47,500 nucleotides of DNA. Origin: Prorocentrum cordatum (taxonomy: Eukaryota; Sar; Dinophyceae; Prorocentrales; Prorocentraceae). The notes below the pieces were generated by a model. It was not told the origin of the DNA. It saw only the letters and a program-made list of their open reading frames with translations, and did not search any database. The position numbers and the translations under genes were made by a program. The DNA lies in contig CAUYUJ010016474.1 in assembly GCA_963575745.1 (NCBI GenBank), forward strand, positions 1-47,500. The letters are read 5' to 3'. Of this stretch, positions 31,079 to 41,435 are shown one piece after another. How positions within the stretch are numbered: position 1 is the stretch's first letter; each line of letters starts with the position of its first letter.

Positions 31079-31430
31079 GCACTGTGCCTTGGCTTGTTTC
31101 TTTGGCCCTCGTCCAGGTGTAGCAGGGTCCCCTTGGTCCCTGTGTGCCTGTGAGGGGCCACACGGAGGTGGGTCTCTGTTGTCTGGTCTCGGCTAGCGCC
31201 CAGGCACACCCACCTCCCTGTCGCGGACGGCCCGTCCAGGCCTCTCAGCTGCAGCACTGTGCCTTGGCTTGTCTCTCTGGCCCTTGTCCAAGTGTAGCAG
31301 GGTCCCCTTGGTCCCTGTGTGCCTGTGAGGGGCCACACGGAGGTGGGTCTCTGTTGTCTGGTTTCGGCTAGCGCCCAGGCACACCCACCTCCCCGTCGCG
31401 GACGGCCCGTACAGGCCTTTTAGCTGCAGC
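31079..31430 (+). repeat. 175-bp tandem duplication
   Basis: Two nearly identical units at 31079-31253 and 31254-31430, sharing GCACTGTGCCTTGGCTTGT, GTAGCAGGGTCCCCTTGGTC and CTAGCGCCCAGGCACACCCA. Differences are single bases. Confidence 0.95.
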
Positions 31431-32363
31431 GGCCGCCCTTCAGCACGGCAATACCATTCTGGCCCTCCTTCCCCCCCCCGCCTCTTATGAGATCCCCCGC
31501 CCTTCCTCCAGTCCAGCTCTCCTCCCCTGGAGGTTTGGACAGCCGCACGGCGGCCTGGCCAATTTGGCCCTCCTTCCAGCTCTTCCCTCTCCTTCAGCCG
31601 ACCGAAACTGGACGGCACACCTAGGCAGGTCTCTCCTTTTCCAGCCTTGCACTGCTCTCTGCCTCGAGGGCTGCCCTGCTATGGGCAACGAAGCAGGGCC
31701 CCGCTGATGTCTCTCTTCGCACGGCGCTGCAAACTCCTCCTCTCTCTTCTAAGATTCCTCTCTTCCCCTCCTGCAGCGCCTATACCTCTCTCCCGACAGT
31801 TTTCGGGACGAGAGCGGAAGCAGCTCAGCGTCCATGCTCTCGGGCTTCTCGTGTGCAGCCTGTGCCAGTCCTGTTGGCCGCTGCGCTCAAGCTACTTGCA
31901 ACGAGCTTAGTACAGTCAAAAAAAGTCTCCTCCTCCTCCTCCTCCTCCTCCTCCTCCTTTCTACTCCTTGTGTGCTCGTCTTCCTTAACTTCCTCCTCCG
32001 CCCTCTCCCTCGCTCCGCCCCTCTTCTCTGCCCTGCCAACCCCCGCGGCGCCTGCGGCCCCCGCCCTCTCACAAGAGAAGGGGGGCGGCCAGTGCTGCTC
32101 GTGCACCAGCCGCTCGAGGCGAGAGAGCCCCAGCCTCTCTCGGCGGCGACGACAAGGGCGAACAACCCAGGGGCGGGCACCACGCGCATTCGCCCGGGAG
32201 CCTAGCCGAAGACGTGGCTCATCGGCGCCCCTGGATGCATGAAGACATTGCTCCCCCCTGGGCTATTGGCACCTGTCGTCGCCTCTGACTCCCGCGTGCC
32301 ACACACGTGCTGAGCATCCCCGCCCCCCTCGTGCGTGCAGATTACCTGGGCCGCCTAACTTGC
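31431..32363. other. Spacer with short CTC run
   Basis: 31927-31960 is a CTC microsatellite. The remainder is GC-rich unique sequence. Short frames on both strands show no recognisable protein. Confidence 0.45.
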
Positions 32364-32491
32364 GCATTGCGCCGCGCGATACGCGGTCATCTTTGCGCCC
32401 TCGCGCCATCGCCATGGAGAAGGGCGCCTCTCAAACCCAAGCCGCGATGCGCGACGCGCGACTATCTTCGCGCCCCTGGGGTGACCTACAT
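32364..32491 (+). repeat. Dispersed repeat family C, copy 3
   Basis: GCATTGCGCCGCGCGAT, then GGTCATCTTTGCGCCCTCGCG, then GCGATGCGCGACGCGCG and CGCCCCTGGGGTGACCTACA. It aligns with 22232-22366. Weaker similarity extends about 20 bp upstream in both copies. Confidence 0.75.
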
Positions 32492-33450
32492 TGCACGTCA
32501 AAGGAATTGCCGTAAATTCGCGTTTTGCATACCTCCACTTGGCGCATACACGTGTGAAGACGCGTGCCACATGCAGGCGTGTGCCAGACGCATGTTGGGT
32601 ACCCCCCCTTCGCGCGCGTAGTTTGCGGATGAAGAGTCCGCCAGTAGAAATCCAATGCTCCCGTTGTCGTCTACAGGGGTGACAACACCTGCCGAATGCA
32701 CGCGTGCCAGAAGCATGTGCCAAATGCACACGTGCCAGATGCATATTCGATATCCCCCCCCCTGCGGGCATGTATTTTTGCAACGTAGTCTGGCGACCCC
32801 ATGGTGGATACCCTTCTTGACGCATGTTCGACCACCAATACCTGCGCGCACGTAGTATTACGTGTTACGATCTCAGCGCCCCCGTGCTGGATAGTTTCCT
32901 TGACGCCTACATGCGTGAATATGGATGCTAAATGCAGGCGCGTCAGACGCATGTTCGATGCTTTCCCATCTTGTATGCCCCCTCATGGCGCCTACACGCG
33001 TGAAAACACATGCCAAACACATCCGTACTAGACACATGCTCGATGACCCTTGTGCGCGCACGTATGTTTACGTATGAATACCCTGGCGCCTCCATGTTGG
33101 ATATCCCCCTTCGCACATACGCACGTGAAATTAGGCGTACGCGCCAGACGCATTCTCGATTAACCCCCTGCGCGCATGTATATCTACGTGTGAAGAATCT
33201 GGGGCCCTCATTTTGGATTTCCCCCCTTGGCGCCCAAATGCGTGAAAACACGTGCCAGACTCACGCGTGCCAGACGCATGTTTTATACCCCCCCTCCATT
33301 CACGTATCTGTACCAGTCAAGAATCCGGCGCCTACATGTTGGATATCCTGCCCCGCCTGGGCGCCTGGCGACCGCACACGTGAAATCACGTGCAGAATGC
33401 ACGCCGAGGCGGATGTTGCATACCCCCCTTTGGAGCCCGCCCCTTCTCGC
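32492..33450 (+). repeat. Degenerate tandem repeat, about 60-65 bp half-units (about 125-bp dimer)
   Basis: Landmarks of the type GCATGTTGGATACCCCCC recur at about 32590, 32740, 32950, 33092, 33150, 33210, 33275, 33338 and 33410. They alternate with ACGTGTGAAnA and GTGCCAGACGCA blocks. Spacing is most regular from 33090 on. Frames crossing it are short and unconserved. Confidence 0.75.
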
Positions 33451-33597
33451 GGACATACTCTTTCGCGTGAAGCATCCGCCGACGAATCCGAACACACACT
33501 GCTTTACACATCCCTGGCCTATGGGCCCAGGGCCCGTCGGACAAGGGGAACCGTGGGCCAGAGCCCTTGCTGGGAGAAAAGGGCTGTCCAAAAGCCT

Positions 33598-34125
33598 CGA
33601 CCCCTCCTCCTCCTCCTCCTCCTCCTCCTCCTCCTCCTCCTCCTCCTCCTCCTCCTCCTCCTCCTCCTCCTCCTCCTCCCCCTCCCCCACATCATCCTCC
33701 TTCCGCTCATTTTCGCCCTCCTCCTCCCCCCCTCCTCTGGGGGCACGACCCTGGCCGCGTGCGGTGGAAGTCCTCCCTCATGACCTCGGCGAGTGCCGCC
33801 GGAGAGGGCCAGCTCCGGGAGCTGGGGCTTTTAGGGGTCAATGGCCTCCTCCTCCTCCTCCATTTTCGCTCCTCCGTTCCTCTCCCTCCTCCTCGCCCCT
33901 CGCTGCTCCTCCTTCCCTCTCCCTCCTCCATCCCCCTCCTCCTCGTACTCCTCCTCCATTCCTCCTACTCTTCAATCCCCCTCCCTCCTCCATCTCTCCT
34001 CCTCCTCCTCCTCCTCCTCCTCGCCCTTCCTCCTCCTCCTTCTCCTCTTCCTCCTCCTCCTCCTCCTCCTCCTCCTCCTCCCCTCGTTCCCCTCCGCATC
34101 CTCCTCCTCCTCCTCGCTCTCCACG
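33598..34125. repeat. CTC microsatellite arrays
   Basis: 33602-33690 is a near-pure CTC run, with more at 33700-33740 and 33845-34115, interrupted by a unique stretch (33745-33840). Pro/Ser/Leu frames are artefacts. Confidence 0.9.
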
Positions 34126-35058
34126 CGTGCCGATTCACAAGACAAGAGATATGTCATGCAGCCTCGGGGAGCCCTGGATCACGTGCTTTGCCCTGAATGT
34201 GCGGCGTGTTGGATGGGACTCCCGCCTATAGCCTTTGGCTCACGACCAATGTCTGCAGGGTGCGCGGTTCTGGGGCTTCAATCTTGACATCCGTGGGAAT
34301 GCAAGTAGCCACGCGGCAATAGGGACATCCGTGGGAACCGCCTGGCCACGCGTGAAAAGCATCCCGTCGAGCACTGTTGTGACCCCTGTGGTAGCGCGTG
34401 GCGTGCGTTTGCGGCGCCAGTAAATGCCAAAAAGGCTACCCCCCTGTTCGTGACCTCCTAGCGTGCCCTTCTAGAGGTCAAGGCCGGTCGAGGGCCGATG
34501 GGGTCACTCCGGCGAAGGGTCTCTCTCAACGGGGGCGTCCAAGAGGGGAGCTCGCAACTCATGGCCCGAGGCATGAGTGCGGACGAGGAGGGGACCAGGG
34601 AACGTGCTGAAAGAAGAGGAGGAAGCCATGACATCCAGGCCGATATCATGGCCCCCGCCATGAAATACCCCCCCTGGTCATCACCCTCCTCCTGGACGCC
34701 TCCGATCCTTGCGCGCCCTCCGAGCGTGCCCTCCGAGAGGACGCGGCTGGCCGAAGGTTCGCTCTGGCGAAGGATTGCTCATGCGCGGGCGATGGTAGCA
34801 CCCAAGTCCGCGTCGCTTCCGACCTGTCGAGTGCTCCGAAGTGGGGGCGGCTCGTGGGGGGGATCGAGAGCTTCGGGGCGGGGGCCCGAGGGGGGCCGGC
34901 CGAGGGCTCGCTCCGGCGAAGGGTCGCTCACACGCGCGCGGCCGGCTCCTCCTCCCATTCCATGCCCCCCTCGTTCGCCGCTGCCCTGGCGGCCCCGCCG
35001 TGCTCGCCCCCCACGATCACTAGCCAGGCGTCGCCGTCGCTGGCGGCGTGCAGCCCCT
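34126..35058. repeat. Spacer with three copies of a short CTCCGGCGAAGGGTC motif
   Basis: TCACTCCGGCGAAGGGTCTC (34504), TCGCTCTGGCGAAGGATTGC (34758) and TCGCTCCGGCGAAGGGTCGC (34911) are clearly related. The distances differ, so this is not a simple tandem array. No gene; the plus-strand frames across 34500-35360 run into microsatellite and repeat E. Confidence 0.55.
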
Positions 35059-35164
35059 CTGCATTGGGGGGAGAGGAGGAGGATGATGATGATGAGGAGG
35101 AGGAGGCGGAGGCGAAGCAGGAGGAGGAGGACGAGGAGGAGGAGGTGGAGGAGGATGAGGATGA
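35059..35164 (+). repeat. GAG/GAT microsatellite
   Basis: GAG, GAT and GCG triplets. It is the counterpart of the CTC run at 29562-29620 next to the other copy of repeat E. Confidence 0.85.
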
Positions 35165-35480
35165 CCAGTGTAAACCCAAGAGTCAACAACGATGTTGAAG
35201 TAACCCTCCCTCCAAGCTCCCTCTTCATAGGCCCCATACAACGGTTCATTTCCATTGAGGGAACTGCCGCGTTGGAAGACAACCGTTTGAAGACTTTGAA
35301 GCATGTCAAAACATTGTTCTCGGGACTTTCCACGCCACGGATCAACCTGACTACTGCGTCCTGACGATCTGGAATCGTGCCAGGACGCCATGTTTGGGAC
35401 TTCGACACAGCGAATCAACATAACTGTTGCGCCCGCATAATCCTGAATCCTTCCAAAAATACTTTCTGGTACGTTGACCA
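35165..35480 (-). repeat. Dispersed repeat family E, copy 2
   Basis: Reverse complement of 29250-29562. The minus strand is open for 155 codons across it (with segments such as YEEGAWREGYFNIVVDSWVY), but about the last 40 codons are microsatellite proline. I recognise no family. Confidence 0.85.
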
Positions 35481-35484
35481 TGGG

Positions 35485-36810
35485 CATCCGTGAAACTCTT
35501 GCAAATGCTTTAAACGAATGTGCGCGGCGCTGAAACGATGACTACATTGTGAAAACCACCCACTCTCAATCCGTGAAACTCTTGCGAATGTTTAAGACGA
35601 ATGTGCGCGGCATAAGGCGAGAACCACATTTTGAAAACCACCCGCCCTGAATCCGTGAAGCTCCTGCAATATTTGACAATAAATGTGCGCAGCGCTGGAG
35701 CGAGAACCACATCTTGAAAACCACCCGCCCTCAATCCGTGAAGCTCTTGCGAATGTTCGCAAGGAATGTGCGCGGCGCTAGAAAGCGAGAACCACAATTT
35801 GAAAACCACACGCCCTCAATCCGCGAAGCACTTGCAATTCGTTGTAGCCGAATGTGCGCGGCGCCAAATGCGAGAACCACATGTTGAAAACCACCCGCCC
35901 TCAATACGTGAAGCTGTTGCAAATGTTCAAAATAAATGTGCGCGGCGCTAAAGCGAGAACCGCATTTTGAAAACCACCCGCCCTCAATACGTGAAGCTCT
36001 TGCGATTTTTTACGATGAATGTGCGCGGCGCTGACGCGAGAACCACTCATTGAAAACCACTCGCCCTCAATCCGTGAAGCTCGTGGAACTTTTCAGAACG
36101 AATGCGCGCGGCGCTCAAGCGAGAACCATACTTTGAAAATCATTCGCCCTCAATCCGTGAAGCTCTGGCGAATGTTTAAAGCCACCCGCCCTCAATCCGT
36201 GAAACTCTTGAAACATTTGAGACGAATGTGCGCGGCGTTTCGGCAAGAATCACATTTTGAAAACCGCCCGCCCTATCCGTGAAACTCCTGCAATTTGTTA
36301 CAACGAATGCGCGGCGCTACGGCGAGAACTACATTTTGAAAACTACCCGCCCTCAATCCGTGAAGCTCTGACCAATGTTTAAAACGAATGCGCACGGCAC
36401 TAAAGCGAGAACCTCACTTTGAAAACCACCCACCCTCAATCCGTGAAGCTCGGGGACTTGTGTAAAACGAATGTGCGCGGCGCTAAGGTGAGAACCACAT
36501 ATTGAAAACCACTCGCCCTCAATCCGTGAAGGTCTGGCATATCCTTAAAACGAATGTGCGCGGCGCTAAGACGAGAACCACATTTTGAAAACCACCGGCC
36601 CTCAATCCGTGAAGTTCTTGAATCCGTGAAGTTCTTGCACATGTTTTAAGCATGTGCGCGGCGCTAAATCGAGAAACACATGTTCAAAAGCACCCGCCCT
36701 CAATCGGTGAAGCTCTTGTAACTGTTTAGAACGAATGTGCGCGGCGCTAAGGCGAGAGCCACATTTTGAAAACCACCCGCCCTCCATGTGTGAAACTGTT
36801 GCCATTTCTA
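35485..36810 (-). repeat. Satellite family D, array 2 (about 15 units of 83 bp)
   Basis: On the plus strand the units read CAATCCGTGAAGCTCTTGCG, then CGAATGTGCGCGGCGCT, then GCGAGAACCACATTTTGAAA and ACCACCCGCCC. These are the reverse complement of array 1. Units at about 36180 and 36610 are deleted internally. Distal flank 36775-36860 matches the left flank of array 1, including GAGGAAGTCTCAAGCG at 36832. Confidence 0.9.
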
Positions 36811-36904
36811 AGCTTCAAAGGCGTGGCTGGCGAGGAAGTCTCAAGCGAAACGCCTGGTCCGCACTAAACATTGGCCTCGCGGTGCGACATAGAGAACTTG
36901 TTTA

Positions 36905-37600
36905 TAACGACACGGAATGGAGGAGGGCGAGGACGAGGATGAGAAGGAGAAGTAGGATTAGGAGAATAATGAAGAGGTAGAAGAGGAGGAGGAGGAGGAG
37001 GAGGAGGAGAAGGAGGAGAGGGAGGAGGAGGAGGAGGAGAAGGAGAACGCGGAGGAGGAGGAGGATGGAGGGAGAAAGAGAAAGAACAGAAAGAGGAGGA
37101 TGAGGAGATGGAGGAGGAGGCGGAGGAGGAGGCGGAGGAGGAGAAGGAGAAGAATGAGGAGGAGGAGGAGGACGAGGACGAGGAGGAGGAGGAGGCCGAG
37201 GAGGAGGAGGAAGAGGAAGGCGGAGGAGGCGGAGGAGGAGGAGGAGAAGAAGGAGGAGAAGGTGGAATAGAACATGTGTCAAAGCCCCTCGCAAAGGAGG
37301 AGGAGGCGGAGGAGGAGGAGGAGGAGAATGAGGAGGAGGAGGAGGCGGAGAAGGAGGAGGAGGAGGAGGACGAGGAAGAGGAGGTGGAGGAGGCGGAGGC
37401 GGAGGCGGAGGAGGAGGAGGTGGAGGAGGAGGAGGAGGAGACGGAGGAGGAGGAGGAGGAGGAGGAGGAGGAGGAGGCGGATAAGGAGGAGGATGCGGAT
37501 GATGATGAGGAGGAGGAGGGCGGAGGAGAAGGAGGAGGAGGAGGAGGACTGTGAATGCAGGATGCGGAGGAGGAGGAGGAGGAGGAGGAGGACCGCTCGG
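36905..37600 (+). repeat. GGA/GAG microsatellite block
   Basis: GAG/GGA/GCG triplets with a short unique interruption at 37264-37295. The purine strand is plus. Glu-rich (plus) and Ser/Pro-rich (minus) frames are compositional. Confidence 0.9.
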
Positions 37601-38140
37601 ACGACCAGGGGTCAGGTCGAAAAAGCGGGTGGCTCTTCGCATCTGCAAGTTGCTCACAAGTTGCACGAAGCCCAACGTGAATGGATTTACAACTTTGCTT
37701 ACCGATGGTACGCACAGCTGCCACTCCTTTCCCAGGTTTTGACTACTGCGGGTGGCGAGTGCCCCGCAGCTTACACACAACAACGTTCCTCGTCCTGAAA
37801 CCACAATATCGTGGGACGAATGCACATACGAAACTCAGACAAAACACATTCTGGACCTGCCCGGCATCGGGGCGCTCCCTGGACCAATGTTTCGCAAGAG
37901 CACTCTTTTCGGCGCAGCGCGGCAATGGCAATCCGCACGCGCGCTCAGGCGGCCTGGGAAACGGTAGACGCTAATTGTCCAGCGGCACGATTCGTAATAA
38001 CACAACACATATCCAAGAAAGCTTGGGCCGGCGTGGTGCCGTGCAAATCCTTAGCGACGACCGACAAACAACACTTGCACTGAGATCTACCGCCCGCTCC
38101 TGCAGGCTCCGTCTGGTGAGATGTATCGGAAGCTAGGCGA
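37601..38140. other. Unique spacer, no secure gene
   Basis: Lower GC. The minus strand is open from about 38140 to 37945 with a non-repetitive segment (QCKCCLSVVAKDLHGTTPAQ) that could be an exon fragment. I recognise no family. Confidence 0.3.
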
Positions 38141-38297
38141 GGGCTGCTAAAACCGTGGCTGTCAAAACGGCCCTCCCGGAAGGAAAAAACAACTTCCCGG
38201 AATGAGGCGCGGCACGCGAAACAGTCAACTGGCTTCTTCCCGGAAGACGAAGACAACTTCCGGAGGTCGATTTTAGCAGCCACGGATTTAGCAGCCC
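38141..38297. mobile_element. TIR element, GGGCTGCTAAA ends
   Basis: The left end GGGCTGCTAAAACCGTGGCT and the right end read inward, GGGCTGCTAAATCCGTGGCT, differ at one position. The inside contains further stems (CCCGGAAG...CTTCCCGG). A partial extra end motif, TAGCAGCCACGGC, lies just outside at 38316. No clear target duplication. Probably a MITE or fold-back element. Confidence 0.65.
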
Positions 38298-39080
38298 TTG
38301 CCCGGCTTCCGAATGTAGCAGCCACGGCACGTTTGAGTTTCGCCCCGAGAGGCTTCGGTCCACCCATCTTAGGCTTCGGCTTGGCCTTCGCTCTCGGGAG
38401 CCCTCGTCTCGAAGGAGGTCGGGGGACCTGGCTGCAGCTACTGTGACCGTCCACAACTTAGGAGAACGTCGGTCGCTCTGATTCTGATTGCAAGTGTTAT
38501 AGGGTAAGTCCTAGCTTCGCTGCTTCTACTTCGTCAGCTTCCAACTGCACACGAGAGGCAGTCTGCGCAGCACGTTTATCGGCATGGAGTTTCCCGATGC
38601 CAACACAAACCAGGGTTCTTTTCATAACATCTCTTTCTGGGTCAGGTGCGGTTGGATCTTCATCATCGTGGCCGTGCGCGATTCGAGGGAAACGCCAATT
38701 CTCTTCAAAACGTTCCTGCGCGTGCCAGGGTACATGTAAGTTTCGACATTCTCGAAACCTAAGAGCTACCTGTTACGTAGACGAGCTGGGGGCCCTCTGG
38801 GCAATCCTCGAGGAATTTCATGAAGGCTGTGGGCCCGCCGTGATTGATGGTCTGCTCGTTGCAAACTGCCCCTGCCGACTGTTTGACCACCTCTAGGGGC
38901 GGCATCTCGAGGACGAGATCGAGGGGCTGGAGTGCAATATAAAACCAGGCCGCTCACCGACACGTATCTGATGCCGAATGTTCACACCTGAAGTGTCACC
39001 CGCTCCGATGATGATACGAGAAATCGGGAACTCGCCGTGCGTGTGCACAAAGGCGAGCTGCTCGCTCGGCGGGACGGCGA
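38298..39080. other. Unique spacer
   Basis: An ATG frame 38597-38896 (99 codons, plus) is non-repetitive, with FHEGCGPAVIDGLLVANCPC near the end. I recognise no family and see no splice or conservation evidence. Otherwise featureless. Confidence 0.3.
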
Positions 39081-39084
39081 CTTC

Positions 39085-39390
39085 GGAAGTGGAGAGGGAG
39101 GACGAGGAGGATGAGGAGGAGGAGGAAGAGGAGGAGGAGGATGAGGAGGAGGAGCAAGAGAGGAGACGGGCAGGGGAAAGGACGGAGGAGAGATGCGGAG
39201 GGGGGGGGGGGCGAGGGATGAGGGACGAGGGGGATGAGGAGGAAGGGGGGGGAGAAGCAAAGGGGAGAGAGGGGGGGAAGGGGGGATGGGGAGTGGTGAG
39301 GGAGGGGGGGGGAGGCACAATGGAGGAGGTCGAGGATGAGGGGGAGAGGTCGAAGGAGGAAGAAAGGGGAGGCGAGGGGGGGCACCCTCC
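39085..39390 (+). repeat. GAG and GGGGA purine block
   Basis: 39095-39165 is GAG. 39195-39385 is G-rich with GGGGGGG runs, which could form G-quadruplex structures on the plus strand. Confidence 0.85.
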
Positions 39391-39967
39391 CATGCTCGAA
39401 CAAACGTCTCCCCCACCCACCCGCAACTTGTTGGCACAACTCCGCGAGGCAGTGGATGCAAGCACCCATTGGAGCTTGCTCGCGTATCTCAAGTGGCGCA
39501 GTGGCGCGCGGACTCTGACTATGCGTGTTCATGATTCTAGCGGGCGAGTGATGATATGACGGTGGCGCCGACGTCGGCGACGACGATGATGATGGCGGCG
39601 GTGGCGATGATGATGACGATAGAGGCATCGACGATGACGATGATGAGCAAGATGGTGATGACGACGAAGGCGATAGTGACGGTGCCGACGATGAGAATCA
39701 TGACGCTGGTGATGGTGAGAACTATTTCGCCGATGAGGAGGATTAAGAAGAGCGCGATCGCATACGGTATTCGTATGTGTTTTAACGCCTCTCTGTTGAC
39801 TTGCTCAGGAAACTAGTGGTTTGGGAACGATTTCGACGTGCGCTCGCGAAGACGCGCGTGTGGCCCGCACGGTATTCGTTGACAGAGTTGACGAGCGCGC
39901 GATGATTGCTGAATGGCCTCGGCTTGCGCGCGCGCGTGGTCCGGATGGTCCCATGTGACGAACCTGC
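39391..39967 (+). repeat. Dispersed repeat family H, copy 1 (with internal GAT/GAC microsatellite)
   Basis: Head CACCCACCCGCAACTTG...GTGGCGCAGTGG...GCGGGCGAGTGATGAT, then GAT/GAC triplets (39560-39750), then tail GACGCGCGTGTGG...TGACAGAGTTGAC...GCGCGATGATTGCTG. Head, triplets and tail recur in the same order at 40651-41262. Confidence 0.75.
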
Positions 39968-40059
39968 CACCAGCCGAAGGGCCCTCATGATTTCCAATGC
40001 GCGCGCAGATCTCCGACAGCCCCGGGTTGAATAAACCAAGGAACTTGCTACTCTGTGTG

Positions 40060-40234
40060 CAGTGGAGGCCACTCCACAAGAACCCCTCCACAAGAAACCC
40101 AACCCCGAACCCTCAGGACGTCCATGGACGTCTGGTGTGCGAACGTCACGCTTTCCAGAGCAAACCATCGACGCCCAAGAAACCCAGGGCGCCCTGGAGG
40201 CAAGCAAGGGGTTTCTTGGTATGGACCTCCACTG
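40060..40234 (+). mobile_element. Tc1/mariner-like MITE, family A, copy 3
   Basis: The left end CAGTGGAGGCCACTCCACAA is preceded by TG (decayed TA). The right end CCTCCACTG is followed by TA (40235-40236). Internal stem CCAAGAAACCC...GGGGTTTCTTGG. It lies between the two copies of repeat family H. 175 bp, non-coding. Confidence 0.85.
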
Positions 40235-40650
40235 TATAAGCTTGGCATGCGCGTGCCAGGCCGCGCTCATGTGGCCCGCATGACGTTATTCAGCAAGAGG
40301 GTTGCTGCAACACGCACTCGCGACATCAATGCATGTGCACCGCACTGTTTTTTTTTTTTGTTCTTGTGCTTTTGTTATGTTTTTTTTTTTTATTGGGGCA
40401 AGGGATGAACAGGGGGAGCCGAGAGTGGGTCGGCTGGGATGGTTTCTGGGATATTCACGACGGGTGGTCGCGCGAAGACATAACTGAAACGCGATGCGCG
40501 GAAGGAACCCACAGCCCCGGCCTCGGTCAGGGGGGTCTACTTTTGTTGCGTCTCCAACGTTTTTCTAGGATTCCACTTTCTGTTTTGAACAAAACTTAGC
40601 AACCAAGCTACGCCGCGCGCGACCACCTACAATGATTGGCGCCGACCCCA
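40235..40650. other. Spacer with T runs
   Basis: Two T tracts (40349-40361 and 40381-40392) in otherwise unremarkable sequence. No gene. Confidence 0.4.
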
Positions 40651-41262
40651 GTGCTCGTGCAAACATCTTCCTCACCCACCCGCAACTCGCTGGCAACATT
40701 CAGCTGGCGCAGTGATGCAATTTTCCATTAGCCTGCAGATCCTTGACCCGTGCGGGCGGGTGATGATAATGATGGTGCTAATGGTGGCGCTGATGGCGAA
40801 AACGGCGACAACGACGATGACGACGGCGATTAGGATGATAATGATAATGATGATGATGAGGAGGATGATGATGATGATGATGCTGATGATGATGATAACA
40901 TGGGCAGGGATCATGACGGCGACGATTGTGATGAAGCCGATTGTGATGATGACGGCGCTGACGATGATGATCACCCTGGTGCTGACGAAGACAATGCGGC
41001 CGTGCGCGCGCAGAGGCATTCAGCAATTCTGACATTGTTGTTTTGTGTTCACATACCAAGAAGCACTCCTGTTGTCATTGGTGTTTGAAGACGTCTGTAT
41101 GGGAACACTTAGAAAACCAATGGTGCTGCAAGGAATTTGCCGCGCGCGTTGAGACGCGCGCGTGTGGTTCGCAGTGAATCATTTGACGGAGTTGGCAGGT
41201 GCGCGATGATTGCTGGGTGACTTCGATATACATGCGCGTGCGGCCCACATGGTTTCTTGTGG
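40651..41262 (+). repeat. Dispersed repeat family H, copy 2
   Basis: Same order as copy 1: CACCCACCCGCAACTCG, CTGGCGCAGTGATG, GCGGGCGGGTGATGATAATG, a GAT/GAC array (40755-40985), then GACGCGCGCGTGTGG, TTTGACGGAGTTGGC and GTGCGCGATGATTGCTG. Confidence 0.75.
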
Positions 41263-41435
41263 CAGAACGGCAACACACTCATGCTGTTGATCTGATTCCA
41301 GCGAGTGCGCGCGCACAAGAATCTGGCTTTTGTTGATAACCAAGCGGCTTATGATATACCTGGTAACAAAATGCATAGCGCACCAACACAAAACATGTAA
41401 AACACTAGCTTTATCGCATTTTCTGGTGTCCAGCG

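Noticed and set aside
34225-34244. Possible relic of the dinoflagellate spliced leader (CCTATAGCCTTTGGCTCACG)
   Set aside because: Resembles the leader only after a 2-base deletion and several substitutions, and no coding sequence follows on the plus strand.
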